DNA of 64,000 nt from contig NZ_AP019779.1 of NCBI RefSeq assembly GCF_019669925.1, forward strand, positions 1,193,001 to 1,257,000, given 5' to 3'. The translations under genes were made by a program, and so were the position numbers. This stretch comes from Methanobrevibacter arboriphilus (GTDB lineage Archaea > Methanobacteriota > Methanobacteria > Methanobacteriales > Methanobacteriaceae). This document shows, in pieces, positions 40,366-49,020 of the stretch. Below the pieces are notes generated by a model, which had not been told where the DNA came from, ran no database searches, and worked only from the letters and a program-made list of their open reading frames with translations. The stretch's first letter is position 1. Every line of letters begins with the position of its first letter.

Positions 40366-40449
40366 AATGATAATATTAAATGGGTAAATATAATAAAATA
40401 TGAATAGAATAATAATAAATTAAAATAATGATAATAAATAGGCTAAATT

Positions 40450-41067
40450 ATGATTACAATTATTGATTACGGAAGTGGAAATCTTAGGAGCATTTCTAAT
40501 GGATTTTCTAAGATTAATGTAAAGTCAAATGTTACAAAAAATCCTGAAAAAATATCAGATGCTGAATATTTAGTTTTGCCTGGAGTCGGTGCATTTGGGC
40601 AAATTATGAATAATATTGAGCCTTATAAAAAACTTATAATCGAACATATTTCAGAAGGTAAACCATTTTTAGGAGTTTGTTTAGGATTACAAGCATTATT
40701 ATCCAGTAGTGAAGAAACTCCTGGTGTTAAAGGACTAAATATTTTTAAAGGAAAAGTTAAAAAGCTTCCAATAGAAAACGGTCTTAAAATTCCCCATATG
40801 GGATGGAATCGTCTTGATATGACTTTATGTGAAAGTAAAAAAAGTTGTTCTATTATAGATGGGATAGACCAAGATTATTTCTATTTCGTTCATTCATATT
40901 ATGCATCTCCCGAAGATGAAGAAGTTATATCTGGAACTACAGAATATGGTTTTGATGTTACAGCTGTTTTACATCAAAATAATGTGTTCGCAACCCAATT
41001 TCATCCAGAAAAAAGTGGAGTTCCTGGCCTAAAAATGTTAAAGAATTTTGTTTCAATGCAAATATAA
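40450..41067 (+). CDS. hisH: Imidazole glycerol phosphate synthase subunit HisH
   Basis: This 205-residue glutaminase subunit feeds ammonia to HisF in histidine synthesis. IDYGSGNLRSI opens the protein. The triad is Cys in GVCLGLQ and His/Glu in TQFHPEKSG; LPGVGAFG is the oxyanion region. It lies 84 bases after cfbD on the same strand and may be cotranscribed; hisF is not in the window and hisG is 21 kb away, so his genes are scattered. Confidence 0.95.
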   Translation: MITIIDYGSGNLRSISNGFSKINVKSNVTKNPEKISDAEYLVLPGVGAFGQIMNNIEPYKKLIIEHISEGKPFLGVCLGLQALLSSSEETPGVKGLNIFKGKVKKLPIENGLKIPHMGWNRLDMTLCESKKSCSIIDGIDQDYFYFVHSYYASPEDEEVISGTTEYGFDVTAVLHQNNVFATQFHPEKSGVPGLKMLKNFVSMQI

Positions 41068-41173
41068 AAGTTAAATTATAAAATTTAAATTAAATACAGC
41101 TAAAAATACAATGAAATTAAAAAAATATAACTAAACTAAATATAAAAATTAAATTAAAGAATATAATAAGTAT

Positions 41174-41461
41174 TTATAGCTTAGAATAGCTATAATAACC
41201 ACTTATATCAGTATTTTCATCGATATATTTAATTTTATCATTTAGTCTACAATCAGCTAATATTGTACCCTGTTCTAATTCAATGTGAAATACTCCATAA
41301 TCAACCAATTTAAGATAATCTTCTTTATTTTCAAAATTTGCTAAAAAAGGCAAATCATCGAAAACTGGTTTTAAAGGGTCTCTTTCTTCTATTCTAACAT
41401 TTAAAACTCTTATAAATTCTAAATGTGTTTCGGCATGCCCATTTCCTAAATTTAAATCCAT
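41174..41461 (-). CDS. Hypothetical protein (95 aa)
   Basis: A short acidic soluble protein beginning MDLNLGNGHAETHLEF and ending YYSYSKL. I do not recognise a family. AGGTAAT upstream of the ATG and balanced amino acid content support it as real. It is convergent with hisH and divergent from the catalase. No link to the catalase can be shown. Confidence 0.55.
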   Translation of the reverse strand: MDLNLGNGHAETHLEFIRVLNVRIEERDPLKPVFDDLPFLANFENKEDYLKLVDYGVFHIELEQGTILADCRLNDKIKYIDENTDISGYYSYSKL

Positions 41462-41743
41462 ATAAATTACCTATTTCTTTTTATTTATAAAGCTATTTAA
41501 AATATTTATAGAACTATTTGAAATAATTATTATAAAACTATTTGAAATAATTATAATTTTTATTTTATCTAATTTACTATTTTTATAAATCATCTATTTT
41601 ATATATTTTATTAAAAACTATATTCAATTAGACACTATAATAATTATAATAAAATAATGCATAAAGATAATCAAAAAATTATATATTTTAGTAATAAAAT
41701 AATAATATACAAGGAATGATTATAAAATCATAATGTGATAAAA

Positions 41744-43255
41744 ATGTCAAATAAAAAAAAATACACAACAAATAAAGGAATTCCTGTTCCAAATGATCAA
41801 GCATCTATTACTACAGGTAAAGGAGCTAGCTATACCATGCTAGAAGATGCACATTTAACTGAAAAGCTTGCACATTTTGGTAGAGAGAGAATACCTGAAA
41901 GAGTTGTTCATGCTAAAGGAACTGGTGCATATGGATATTTTGAAGTTACAAATGACCTTTCAAAATATACAAGAGCTAAATTCTTATCTGAAGTTGGTAA
42001 AAAAACAGAAGTTTTTATACGATTTTCTACAGTAGGTGGGGAAAAAGGTTCAGCTGATGCAAAAAGAGACCCTCGTGGAACAGCTATGAAATTTTATACA
42101 GAAGAAGGGAATTATGATCTTGTTGGAAATAATACTCCCATATTTTTTATTAGAGATTCAATAAAATTCCCAGACTTTATACATACACAAAAAAGAAACC
42201 CTCAAAACAATTTACCTGATGCCGATATGTTTTGGGATTTCATGTCACTTACACCAGAATCTATACACCAAGCAACTTTCTTATTTACTGATAGAGGAAC
42301 TCCATTAAATTTCAGACACATGGATTGTTTTGGAAGCCATTCATTCATGTGGTATAATGAAAAAAATGAATATGTTTGGGTAAAATATCATTTTAAAACA
42401 GCACAAGGAATAAAAAACTTTACAAATGATGAAGCTGTTAAAATGTGTGGTGAAAATCCAGATCATGCAGTAGAAGACTTGTTTGAAGCTATTGAAAATG
42501 AAAATTATCCAGAATGGAATGTTTATGTTCAAATAATGAAACCAGAAGAAGCAGAAAAATATAAATTTGATCCTTTTGATGTAACAAAAGTGTGGTTCCA
42601 TGGTGATTATCCTTTAATACCTCTTGGAAAACTAGTTTTAAATAAAAATCCAGAAAATTTCTTTGCTGAAGTTGAACAAGTAGCTTTTGCACCTTCAAAT
42701 TTTGTTCCAGGAATTGGTCCTTCCCCAGATAGATTATTACAAGGAAGGCTATTTTCTTATGAAGATACACAAAGACACAGATTAGGTCCAAATCATCACC
42801 AAATTCCAGTAAACAGACCTAAAAATGCTGATGTCAACAGCTATCAAAGAGATGGACCTATGACAGTTGATGAAAATGGTGGAAAAGGCCCTAATTACTA
42901 TCCAAATTCTTTTGGAGGAGCAGAACCAGATGAAACAGTGACTCCACCGACTATAGAATTAAAAGCAGAGATTAATAGGCACACTATGCCAACTGAAGAT
43001 GTTGACTTTTTCCAAACTGGAGAACTTTGGAGAAGAGTTTTAAGTGATGAAGATAAAGACCATCTTGTATACAATATTGTTGTTCATTTAGGAAATGCTC
43101 AAGAAAGAATCCGATACAGACAATGTGCTCTTTTTTACAAAGCAGACCCAGAATATGGAACTCGTGTAGCTGAAGGAATAGGTCTTGATATAAATAAAGT
43201 TAAAGAACTTTCTGAAATGACTCAAGAAGAAAGAGTTGAAGCTACAAAAGAATGA
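41744..43255 (+). CDS. Monofunctional heme catalase
   Basis: The 503-residue enzyme dismutates hydrogen peroxide. The distal histidine lies in RVVHAKGTGAYG, the distal asparagine region in YDLVGNNTPIFF, and the proximal tyrosine in RLFSYEDTQRHRLG. Length and motifs fit small-subunit clade 3 catalases. The frame extends to GTG 41735, but GTGAT there is better read as the ribosome binding site of ATG 41744. Catalase is uncommon in methanogens; M. arboriphilus is known to have one that depends on external heme. No heme synthesis gene is visible here. Acquisition from bacteria is plausible. Confidence 0.95.
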   Translation: MSNKKKYTTNKGIPVPNDQASITTGKGASYTMLEDAHLTEKLAHFGRERIPERVVHAKGTGAYGYFEVTNDLSKYTRAKFLSEVGKKTEVFIRFSTVGGEKGSADAKRDPRGTAMKFYTEEGNYDLVGNNTPIFFIRDSIKFPDFIHTQKRNPQNNLPDADMFWDFMSLTPESIHQATFLFTDRGTPLNFRHMDCFGSHSFMWYNEKNEYVWVKYHFKTAQGIKNFTNDEAVKMCGENPDHAVEDLFEAIENENYPEWNVYVQIMKPEEAEKYKFDPFDVTKVWFHGDYPLIPLGKLVLNKNPENFFAEVEQVAFAPSNFVPGIGPSPDRLLQGRLFSYEDTQRHRLGPNHHQIPVNRPKNADVNSYQRDGPMTVDENGGKGPNYYPNSFGGAEPDETVTPPTIELKAEINRHTMPTEDVDFFQTGELWRRVLSDEDKDHLVYNIVVHLGNAQERIRYRQCALFYKADPEYGTRVAEGIGLDINKVKELSEMTQEERVEATKE

Positions 43256-43318
43256 ATATCATTTTCAAAAGAAAATAAAAAGTAAAAATATTGAAATTAA
43301 ATCATTAATTGTGCAACT

Positions 43319-43696
43319 ATGGAACCTAAAAAAACAGTTTTCTTTAGTTTAGGAGTGGCATTAGTAGGTTTAGGTGCAGTAGGAGTTGCTTTACCAATCT
43401 TACCTACTACTCCATTTATTTTAGCTGCATTTTTCTGTTTTGGAAAAAGTTCAAAGAGAGCAGAAAAATGGATTGAAAACAATAAATATTTTGGAAGCTA
43501 TATAAATAATTATAAAGAAAAAAAAGGTGTTCCATTAGATGTTAAAAGAAATAGTTTAATATTTCTATGGTTGACACTGAGTATTTCAGCTATTATAGTA
43601 AATAGTTTGATTGTTAGATTAATTTTACTTATTGTTGGAATATGTGTTAGTGCCCATATTTTACTTTTAAAAACCAAAAAAGACACTATTAAATAG
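43319..43696 (+). CDS. DUF454 (YbaN-like) membrane protein
   Basis: The 125-residue protein has two N-terminal hydrophobic helices (LGVALVGLGAVGVALPILPTTPFILAAFFCF), a polar loop with SSKRAEKWIENNKYFGSYI, and two C-terminal helices. LPTTPFxLxAxxCFxxSS is the DUF454 signature. Function unknown. It follows the catalase by 63 bases on the same strand, so coexpression is possible; in bacteria ybaN is also a small stand-alone gene. No obvious ribosome binding site. Confidence 0.85.
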   Translation: MEPKKTVFFSLGVALVGLGAVGVALPILPTTPFILAAFFCFGKSSKRAEKWIENNKYFGSYINNYKEKKGVPLDVKRNSLIFLWLTLSISAIIVNSLIVRLILLIVGICVSAHILLLKTKKDTIK

Positions 43697-44064
43697 TATT
43701 AAACAAAAACCAAATTATAAATTATTAATAATATCTTTTTATTTATTATTTATATTAAATTTTAAAATTTCTCTAATTTTTCAAGCTTTTCTAATTACAA
43801 TTATTAAACTTCTCTAATTTTATTAATATTTATATAATAATCTCCCTATTAAACTTAAAACAATTGAAGAATCTTAATAATGATTTTATAATTTATATAT
43901 TTAATTAATATGTATAAAACGTACATCATACTATTTTTTATAAAAAATATTAAATATTTTAAAAAACATAAAAACTAGTAGAAAAATAATAATTAATTAT
44001 TGTATGAAAATATTTAAAAATTATTATAAAAATATTTAAAAAGGATTAAAAAAGGAGTAAAACG
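43697..44064. other. AT-rich gap before the DUF4240 gene
   Basis: No open frame or RNA. Repeated AAAAATATTTAAAAATTATTATAAAAATATTTAAAAA-like units (44005-44042) precede the AAAGGAG of the next gene. Confidence 0.4.
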
Positions 44065-44637
44065 ATGATGGACAAAAATAAATTTTGGGAACTAATTCAA
44101 ACCTCATACAAAGAAGCTAATTGGGAAACAGACAAACAAATGCAACTATTAATTGGCAAACTATCAGAATATAGCCAAGAAGAAATATTAAAATTTGGAA
44201 AGATATATGAAATTTATGCAAAAGAATCAGAGAAAAGTAAATTATGGGCAGCAGCTCATGTTTTAAATGACGGATGTTCTGAAGATTGTTTTGAATCTTT
44301 TCGAGGTTGGTTAATTTCAAGAGGGAAAGAACCATATTTTAATGCTTTAATTAATCCAGATTCCATTATTGATCTAGATATGCCTTATCAAGATGATTAT
44401 TATGAAAATAAAGATATGATATCAGTTGCAGAACTTGCTTTTAATAAAAAAATAGGAAATGACGATGATTTAGACACTTACTATCAACGAATGAGGCAAT
44501 TTGAACTAGATCCAAAAGAAATATTTGATATAGTTGATGAGATCTCTTTTGGTGAAGATATTAATGCTGAATGGGATAAGAAAGACAAAGAAAGTGTAAG
44601 AACTCTTGTTCCTAAATTATGTCAACAATATTGGTAA
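44065..44637 (+). CDS. DUF4240 domain protein
   Basis: The 190-residue cytoplasmic protein starts MDKNKFWELIQTSYKEA, with L-A-A-H-x-L-x-x-G-C-S-D-D-x-F-x-x-F-R-G-W-L-I-x-x-G in the middle, the DUF4240 pattern found across bacteria and some archaea. Function unknown. AAAGGAG precedes the start; a second ATG one codon in is equally good. It stands between the catalase region and an acetyltransferase. Confidence 0.8.
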   Translation: MMDKNKFWELIQTSYKEANWETDKQMQLLIGKLSEYSQEEILKFGKIYEIYAKESEKSKLWAAAHVLNDGCSEDCFESFRGWLISRGKEPYFNALINPDSIIDLDMPYQDDYYENKDMISVAELAFNKKIGNDDDLDTYYQRMRQFELDPKEIFDIVDEISFGEDINAEWDKKDKESVRTLVPKLCQQYW

Positions 44638-44787
44638 TTAAACTAATAAACAATATATTAAAACAACTAACAAAAACAAGAAAATAAAAAAAGTTAATAG
44701 AGTCTAATATAAGTAATAAAAGCTAAAATAACAAAAAAACTCAAAATATCTAATAAAAGTTAAAATAAACATAATTTAAATATAAAA

Positions 44788-45354
44788 ATGTCTAATATCA
44801 ACTATAAACTTAGAGAATTTAATAAAAACGATGTTAGTAGTATAGCTAAATATGCTAACAATGAAAATATTGCAAAATGGCTTACTGACGAATTTCCAAA
44901 TCCTTACTCTAAAAAAGATGCAGAAAGCTTTATAGATATCGCTTCAAAAGAAAAATTAATGAAAGTGTTTGCTATTGAAGTAGGTAATGAAGCTGTAGGC
45001 TCAATAGCTTTAAATTTCAGTCAGATAAATGATAAAAATAACTATAATTATGAAAATCTAAAAACAGCTGAATTAGGGTATTGGTTAGCTGAAAAATACT
45101 GGAACAAAGGAATAATCACATTAGCTATCAAAGATATAGTAGAATATGGATTTAATAACTATGAAATTAATTGCATATATGCAACTCCCTTTAAAGAGAA
45201 TATTGCTTCTCAGAAAGTCTTAAAAAAAGCAGGCTTTAAAACTGATTCAAAATTAAAAACAATTAATAAGAAAAACAAAAATTATGAAGTAATAATATAC
45301 ACAATGCAAAATAATATAATTAGAATCAGAAAATCCAACACATATAAAAATTAA
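44788..45354 (+). CDS. GNAT-family N-acetyltransferase (RimJ/RimL-like)
   Basis: The 188-residue protein has the RimJ/RimL layout: N-terminal YKLREFNKNDVSSIAKYANNENIAKWL, AELGYWLAEKYWNKGIITLAIKDIVEYGF containing the acetyl-CoA loop, and IYATPFKENIASQKVLKKAGF. Such enzymes acetylate protein N-termini or small amines; the substrate is unknown. No ribosome binding site is seen, so the mRNA may be nearly leaderless. It converges with the next gene. Confidence 0.85.
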   Translation: MSNINYKLREFNKNDVSSIAKYANNENIAKWLTDEFPNPYSKKDAESFIDIASKEKLMKVFAIEVGNEAVGSIALNFSQINDKNNYNYENLKTAELGYWLAEKYWNKGIITLAIKDIVEYGFNNYEINCIYATPFKENIASQKVLKKAGFKTDSKLKTINKKNKNYEVIIYTMQNNIIRIRKSNTYKN

Positions 45355-45426
45355 ACTGGTGAATATTTAATAAATTAGAGTGTTTATTTAATAATATTCT
45401 CAAATATTATTCAAAATAATAAATGA

Positions 45427-46614
45427 TTAAGAAGTTATTATATTAATAATATCTCCATCACATAATTCATAATCACTAGCTACTCTCATATTTTTTCTTG
45501 CATTAACAGCATGCATAAATTTATCCCCAATATCAGTATGAACAATATATGCAAGTTCCCTCGGATTTGAACCAATTTTAATAAGTATAGGGTCTGGAAG
45601 AACATTACCTTTATTATCTGTGAATTTATGTTCATCTTCAACTGGATAAACAACAATCATATTAAGTAATTCGAATACAGCAGTATTAAGAGCTTTTTGA
45701 ACACCAGTACTTCCATACTTATCTAAAACATTTTCTTTAATATAATTTAAAGCATTAAGTTGATTTTTATTCAAATTATCCTTATCAATAATTTCAAAAT
45801 ATGAATCTCCAGAATTATAATTAATTAATCCTGCTTTACTAGCATTGACAAGAGCTAATTCACTATCAGCTGATGCAGGAATAACATCAGGATATCTTTC
45901 TTTGATTCTTTCTATATTTTCTTCAGCCATTGGAAGGTCAGCTTTATTAGCTACGATTAACATTGGTTTAGCTATTTTTCTAAGATTTGTTACAAGTTGG
46001 ATTAAATCCTCTTTTTCCCATTTTTGATAGTCAGGATTAATAGTTCGCTTTGCCTCAATAACATCTTCAAGGCTTACACCAGTACCAGACATTTGTTCAT
46101 ATATAACCTTAGCTACATCTAATTTTTCTGCATCTATTTTCCGAATAAGCCTGCTCCAGTTTTTATTTAATATACCATACATCCACATAACTATTTCATA
46201 TTCAAGAAACTCAATATCTTCAAGAGGATCATGAGATCCAGGATCAACTGGACGGCCTTCTTCATCAGTAGATCCAGAAGCATCAATAATATGGATAAAA
46301 GCTTTAGCTTGTCTTAAATCATCTAAAAATTTATTTCCCAAACCTCTTCCTTCATGAGCACCAGGAACTAGACCTGCAACATCGATTAATTCTACATGAA
46401 TGTACCTGTTCCCATCAATACATTCTGAATTTCTTGGATTACAATTTAATTCTAAATCCACACAAGGACAAGGTTTTAAAACATTTCCTATGGCTTTGTT
46501 TGCATCAATAGTTGTAAATGGATAATCTGCCATTTCTACCTTTGATTTTGTAGCTGAATTAAAAAATGATGATTTCCCCACATTTGGTTTTCCTGTAACT
46601 GCAATTTGAAGCAT
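45427..46614 (-). CDS. YchF-type translation-associated GTPase/ATPase
   Basis: The 395-residue P-loop protein has the G1 motif [10 protein letters not shown]3 in [20 protein letters not shown]4 in NKAD and a C-terminal TGS-like domain (final 70 residues, ending GDIINIITS). The cysteine-rich [10 protein letters not shown] segment is typical of the archaeal form. Bacterial and eukaryotic relatives (YchF/Ola1) hydrolyse ATP and bind ribosomes. Normal length; stands alone. Confidence 0.9.
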   Translation of the reverse strand: MLQIAVTGKPNVGKSSFFNSATKSKVEMADYPFTTIDANKAIGNVLKPCPCVDLELNCNPRNSECIDGNRYIHVELIDVAGLVPGAHEGRGLGNKFLDDLRQAKAFIHIIDASGSTDEEGRPVDPGSHDPLEDIEFLEYEIVMWMYGILNKNWSRLIRKIDAEKLDVAKVIYEQMSGTGVSLEDVIEAKRTINPDYQKWEKEDLIQLVTNLRKIAKPMLIVANKADLPMAEENIERIKERYPDVIPASADSELALVNASKAGLINYNSGDSYFEIIDKDNLNKNQLNALNYIKENVLDKYGSTGVQKALNTAVFELLNMIVVYPVEDEHKFTDNKGNVLPDPILIKIGSNPRELAYIVHTDIGDKFMHAVNARKNMRVASDYELCDGDIINIITS

Positions 46615-47095
46615 TTTTTTTAACTTCCTTATAAATTTTATTTAAGATATGTAAATATTTAAGACATTTAAACAAGTAGCTATTTAAGACATTTAAATAA
46701 TTAACTATTTAAGATATTTGAATAATATATTATTTTCTAAAATAATATTTTTATATTATCTAATTATACTATATTTCTAATAAATCTATTAAACTACCTT
46801 ATTAAATATTACTTTAAAAAATAATTAAATTAAATAAAATAGAATTAATATAAAAATATAAAAAATAATTTTTTATAAAAAATTAAAAATATATCTCTTA
46901 AAATAATTATTTTTGAAATTATTCTTGAAAAGAATAAGAATATTTTTCATCAATTTTAAATCTCATCAATTTTAGAAAAAAAACCAATAATATGTTAGAA
47001 AATGAGAATAAAAGTAAATTTATATTAATAATTGTTATAAAAAAGAAAATATTGAGTTCTATAAATAATAAAAATAAAAAAATTTTATAAATAGT
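46615..47095. other. AT-rich gap upstream of the YchF-like gene
   Basis: Repeated TATTTAAGAcATTTAAATAA units near 46640-46720. No gene or RNA recognised. The right end leads into the hairpin repeats. Confidence 0.4.
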
Positions 47096-47182
47096 AAAAA
47101 CTTCATTTTTAGACTTATAAAAATAAAAAATTTTATAAAAAATAAAAACTTGTTTTAACTTATAAAATCAAAGATTTTATAA
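47096..47182 (+). repeat. Dispersed hairpin repeat, copies 2 and 3 in tandem
   Basis: Copy 2 (47096-47138) has AAAAACTTCATTTTTAGAC, then arms TTATAAAA/TTTTATAA (47115-47138). Copy 3 (47146-47182) has AAAAACTTGTTTTAAC, then perfect arms TTATAAAATC/GATTTTATAA (47160-47182). Compared with copy 1 near 39007, the inner base pair of the stem changes on both sides, keeping pairing. The pair ends 10 bases from the stop of the next (minus-strand) gene and could act as its terminator. Confidence 0.6.
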
Positions 47183-47192
47183 ATAATAAGGT

Positions 47193-47441
47193 TTAAGATT
47201 TTCTATCCGCTTCTTTAGCCTCATGTTCTGCTTTATCTTTAGCTTTTTTACCTTCATATTCAGTTTTATTTTTTGCTTCTTCTGTTTTATCTTTAGCAGT
47301 ATCTTTAGCATCATCAACCTTATCTTTTGCATCTGATGCAACATCTTCAGCTACACTTTTAGCATCTGATGCAACATCCATAATTTTCTCATTAGTTTCA
47401 TTAACTTTTTTTTTCAATTTATCTTTTAAATCATCGCTCAT
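47193..47441 (-). CDS. LEA-like/CsbD-like hydrophilic stress protein
   Basis: The 82-residue protein is almost entirely Lys/Asp/Glu/Ala, with heptad-like repeats (VASDAKS, VASDAKD, KDKTEEAKNKTE), predicted as a long amphipathic or disordered helix. This resembles LEA-type or CsbD-type stress proteins, but assignment to one family is not certain. A GAGATGA site precedes the ATG. It is the third of three small genes on this strand. Confidence 0.7.
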   Translation of the reverse strand: MSDDLKDKLKKKVNETNEKIMDVASDAKSVAEDVASDAKDKVDDAKDTAKDKTEEAKNKTEYEGKKAKDKAEHEAKEADRKS

Positions 47442-47496
47442 ATTTTCATCTCTGTTAATAAATTCTTTTTCATAATCCCTCTATACAAATCGATAT

Positions 47497-47712
47497 TCAG
47501 TCTGCAACATTTACATATGCATCATATGCTGCATATATATTGAAAATCAATGCTAGTAACCAAATAAAGGAAAATATTGTGGCACCAATCCCATAAAAAA
47601 TCAAAGCAATAATTAAGAAAACAACAGTTTTCATAATTCCCTGTCCACCATATAATTGTCCTAAACCTGGTAAAATAAAAGACAATATTGCTGCAAGTAT
47701 CCCATTAGCCAT
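47497..47712 (-). CDS. TM2-like small membrane protein
   Basis: The 71-residue protein has two or three membrane helices, with LSFILPGLGQLYGGQ at the first and NIYAAYDAYVNVAD at the end. This is the pattern of short TM2/DUF5683-like proteins. Function unknown. A perfect GAGGTGAT precedes the ATG. It lies between the LEA-like and PRC-barrel genes; its leader holds an inverted repeat. Confidence 0.8.
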   Translation of the reverse strand: MANGILAAILSFILPGLGQLYGGQGIMKTVVFLIIALIFYGIGATIFSFIWLLALIFNIYAAYDAYVNVAD

Positions 47713-47731
47713 AAAAAATCACCTCATTTTC

Positions 47732-47754
47732 ATTGAAAATTTATTATTTTCAAT
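47732..47754 (-). promoter_or_regulatory. Leader hairpin of the TM2-like gene
   Basis: Nine-base perfect arms (ATTGAAAAT and ATTTTCAAT) around a five-base loop lie immediately upstream of the ribosome binding site. A second weaker pair (CGAAAT/ATTTCG) occurs at 47763-47790. The hairpin could affect ribosome access. Confidence 0.35.
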
Positions 47755-47863
47755 AATTATTTCGAAATTAGAGAATCATCTATTATTTCGTTTTTATTGA
47801 TTTTTCATAAACTCCATGTTTTTATAACTTCCCTCTATAGCCATTTCTATTTAAAAATAGAAA

Positions 47864-48091
47864 TTATTTATCCATATCTACTACAATATTCAATAATATT
47901 ACATCTTTTATATTTTTTATCTGGTCAAATGTAATTGTTTCTTTTGCACGTGAAAATATTCCTTTATCTAGTTTAATAACTATTTTATTGATTGTTCCAG
48001 TTTCTTCATTAAATTCAACAGTGTCAACTTTCCCAATACTTTGCCCCTCTTTATCAATTACTTCCATATCAAGAAAATCATTCATATCCAT
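47864..48091 (-). CDS. PRC-barrel domain protein
   Basis: The 75-residue protein is a single PRC-barrel: DFLDMEVIDKEGQSIGKVDTVEFNEETGTINKIVI...ITFDQIKNIKDVILL. Stand-alone PRC-barrels occur widely in archaea, where some (CdpB-like) act in cell division; this protein's role is unknown. A strong GGAGGGGAT precedes the ATG. It is first of the three small genes. Confidence 0.87.
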   Translation of the reverse strand: MDMNDFLDMEVIDKEGQSIGKVDTVEFNEETGTINKIVIKLDKGIFSRAKETITFDQIKNIKDVILLNIVVDMDK

Positions 48092-48125
48092 GAAAAAATC
48101 CCCTCCATATATATTTAATAATTTG

Positions 48126-48212
48126 GTTGAATTTACATTTTTAAAGTATATTCAACTTATAACATGTCTTTTATCGACATTGTTATTATGAGTCTTCTCA
48201 TTTTCATGAGAA
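48126..48212 (-). promoter_or_regulatory. Inverted repeats upstream of the PRC-barrel gene
   Basis: Two inverted repeats are present: GTTGAAT (48126-48132) with ATTCAAC (48150-48156), and TTCTCAT with ATGAGAA (48195-48212). They lie 35-121 bases upstream of the start codon. Either could be an operator or an RNA hairpin in the leader. Confidence 0.35.
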
Positions 48213-49020
48213 AAAAGTTTGTAACTGATTTAAATTCTTAATGTTCATTTTTTTATCAAATAATGATTATTTTTCAAAAATACCATTTTAAACATCAAAC
48301 AACAAAGAATGATTTACATAAAATTTCTGATATTATATTATGTTTTTAATAATATTTAATAATTAATAAAAAGAGAACGTTCAGTATAGACTTTAGAAAA
48401 AATTATGATTTAATAAAAATTATGATTTAATATTTATAAGTTAGTATAACATTGTTTTTATATTAATGCTCCTTTTTCAAACATCCAATTAAGAGTAGTA
48501 GCTACATTATCATAATATTATTTTATTAATTCATAAAATGCTATACATTGCATATTAGGTAAGCAGTTGCCTTTTTCCATGATTAATTTTATATAATAAA
48601 AAACTTTAAAAAGTTAATTGTATAAGAAATTAATCCTCAAGAATATTATTTAAAAGTTAAAAACTTAAATATTATTAACTTATTCTATTTATCCCCGAAA
48701 TTTTAGAAAAAGTTCAATAATATAAGTTTATATGGTTTTATAATTTTTTTGAGAAGTGAGCTATCTGTTATTTTTTGAGGATTATGATTATACAACATAT
48801 TTTTAGATATTTTTATTTTTAAATTATTTTTCATGAGAATTTTATTAATTATTAACTTTTTTAATAATAATTACTACTTATTAATTTACTAAATAATTGC
48901 TACTTATTAATTTGCTAAATATTTACTAAATACTTACTATTTACTAAATATTTTAATATGAATATTATTTGAAAGATTAATTAAAAAATTATTTAAATTT
49001 AAAAATTAAAACTAAAATGT
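48213..49020. other. Long intergenic region
   Basis: The divergent gap is mostly AT-rich; apart from a possible gene remnant at 48458-48580 on the minus strand, I see no gene. Repeated TTACTAAATaTT units (48890-48960) lie before the phosphodiesterase gene. Confidence 0.4.
48458..48580 (-). pseudogene. Possible remnant of a coding sequence with an internal stop
   Basis: A minus-strand ATG frame reads MEKGNCLPNMQCIAFYELIK, then TAA, then YYDNVATTLNWMFEKGALI and a stop. The amino acid mix (two Cys, Trp, Met, mixed charge) is much more protein-like than the surrounding AT-rich DNA, and one C-to-T change (CAA to TAA) would explain the stop. The parent family is not recognised. Confidence 0.3.

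Noticed and set aside
41716-41731. ATGATT/AATCAT inverted repeat before the catalase start
   Set aside because: Only six-base arms in AT-rich sequence, adjacent to the ribosome binding site; weak.
48786-48824. Tiny plus-strand frame (MIIQHIFRYFYF) after a GAGG site
   Set aside because: Twelve codons with low-complexity content; no downstream gene close enough for a leader peptide role.
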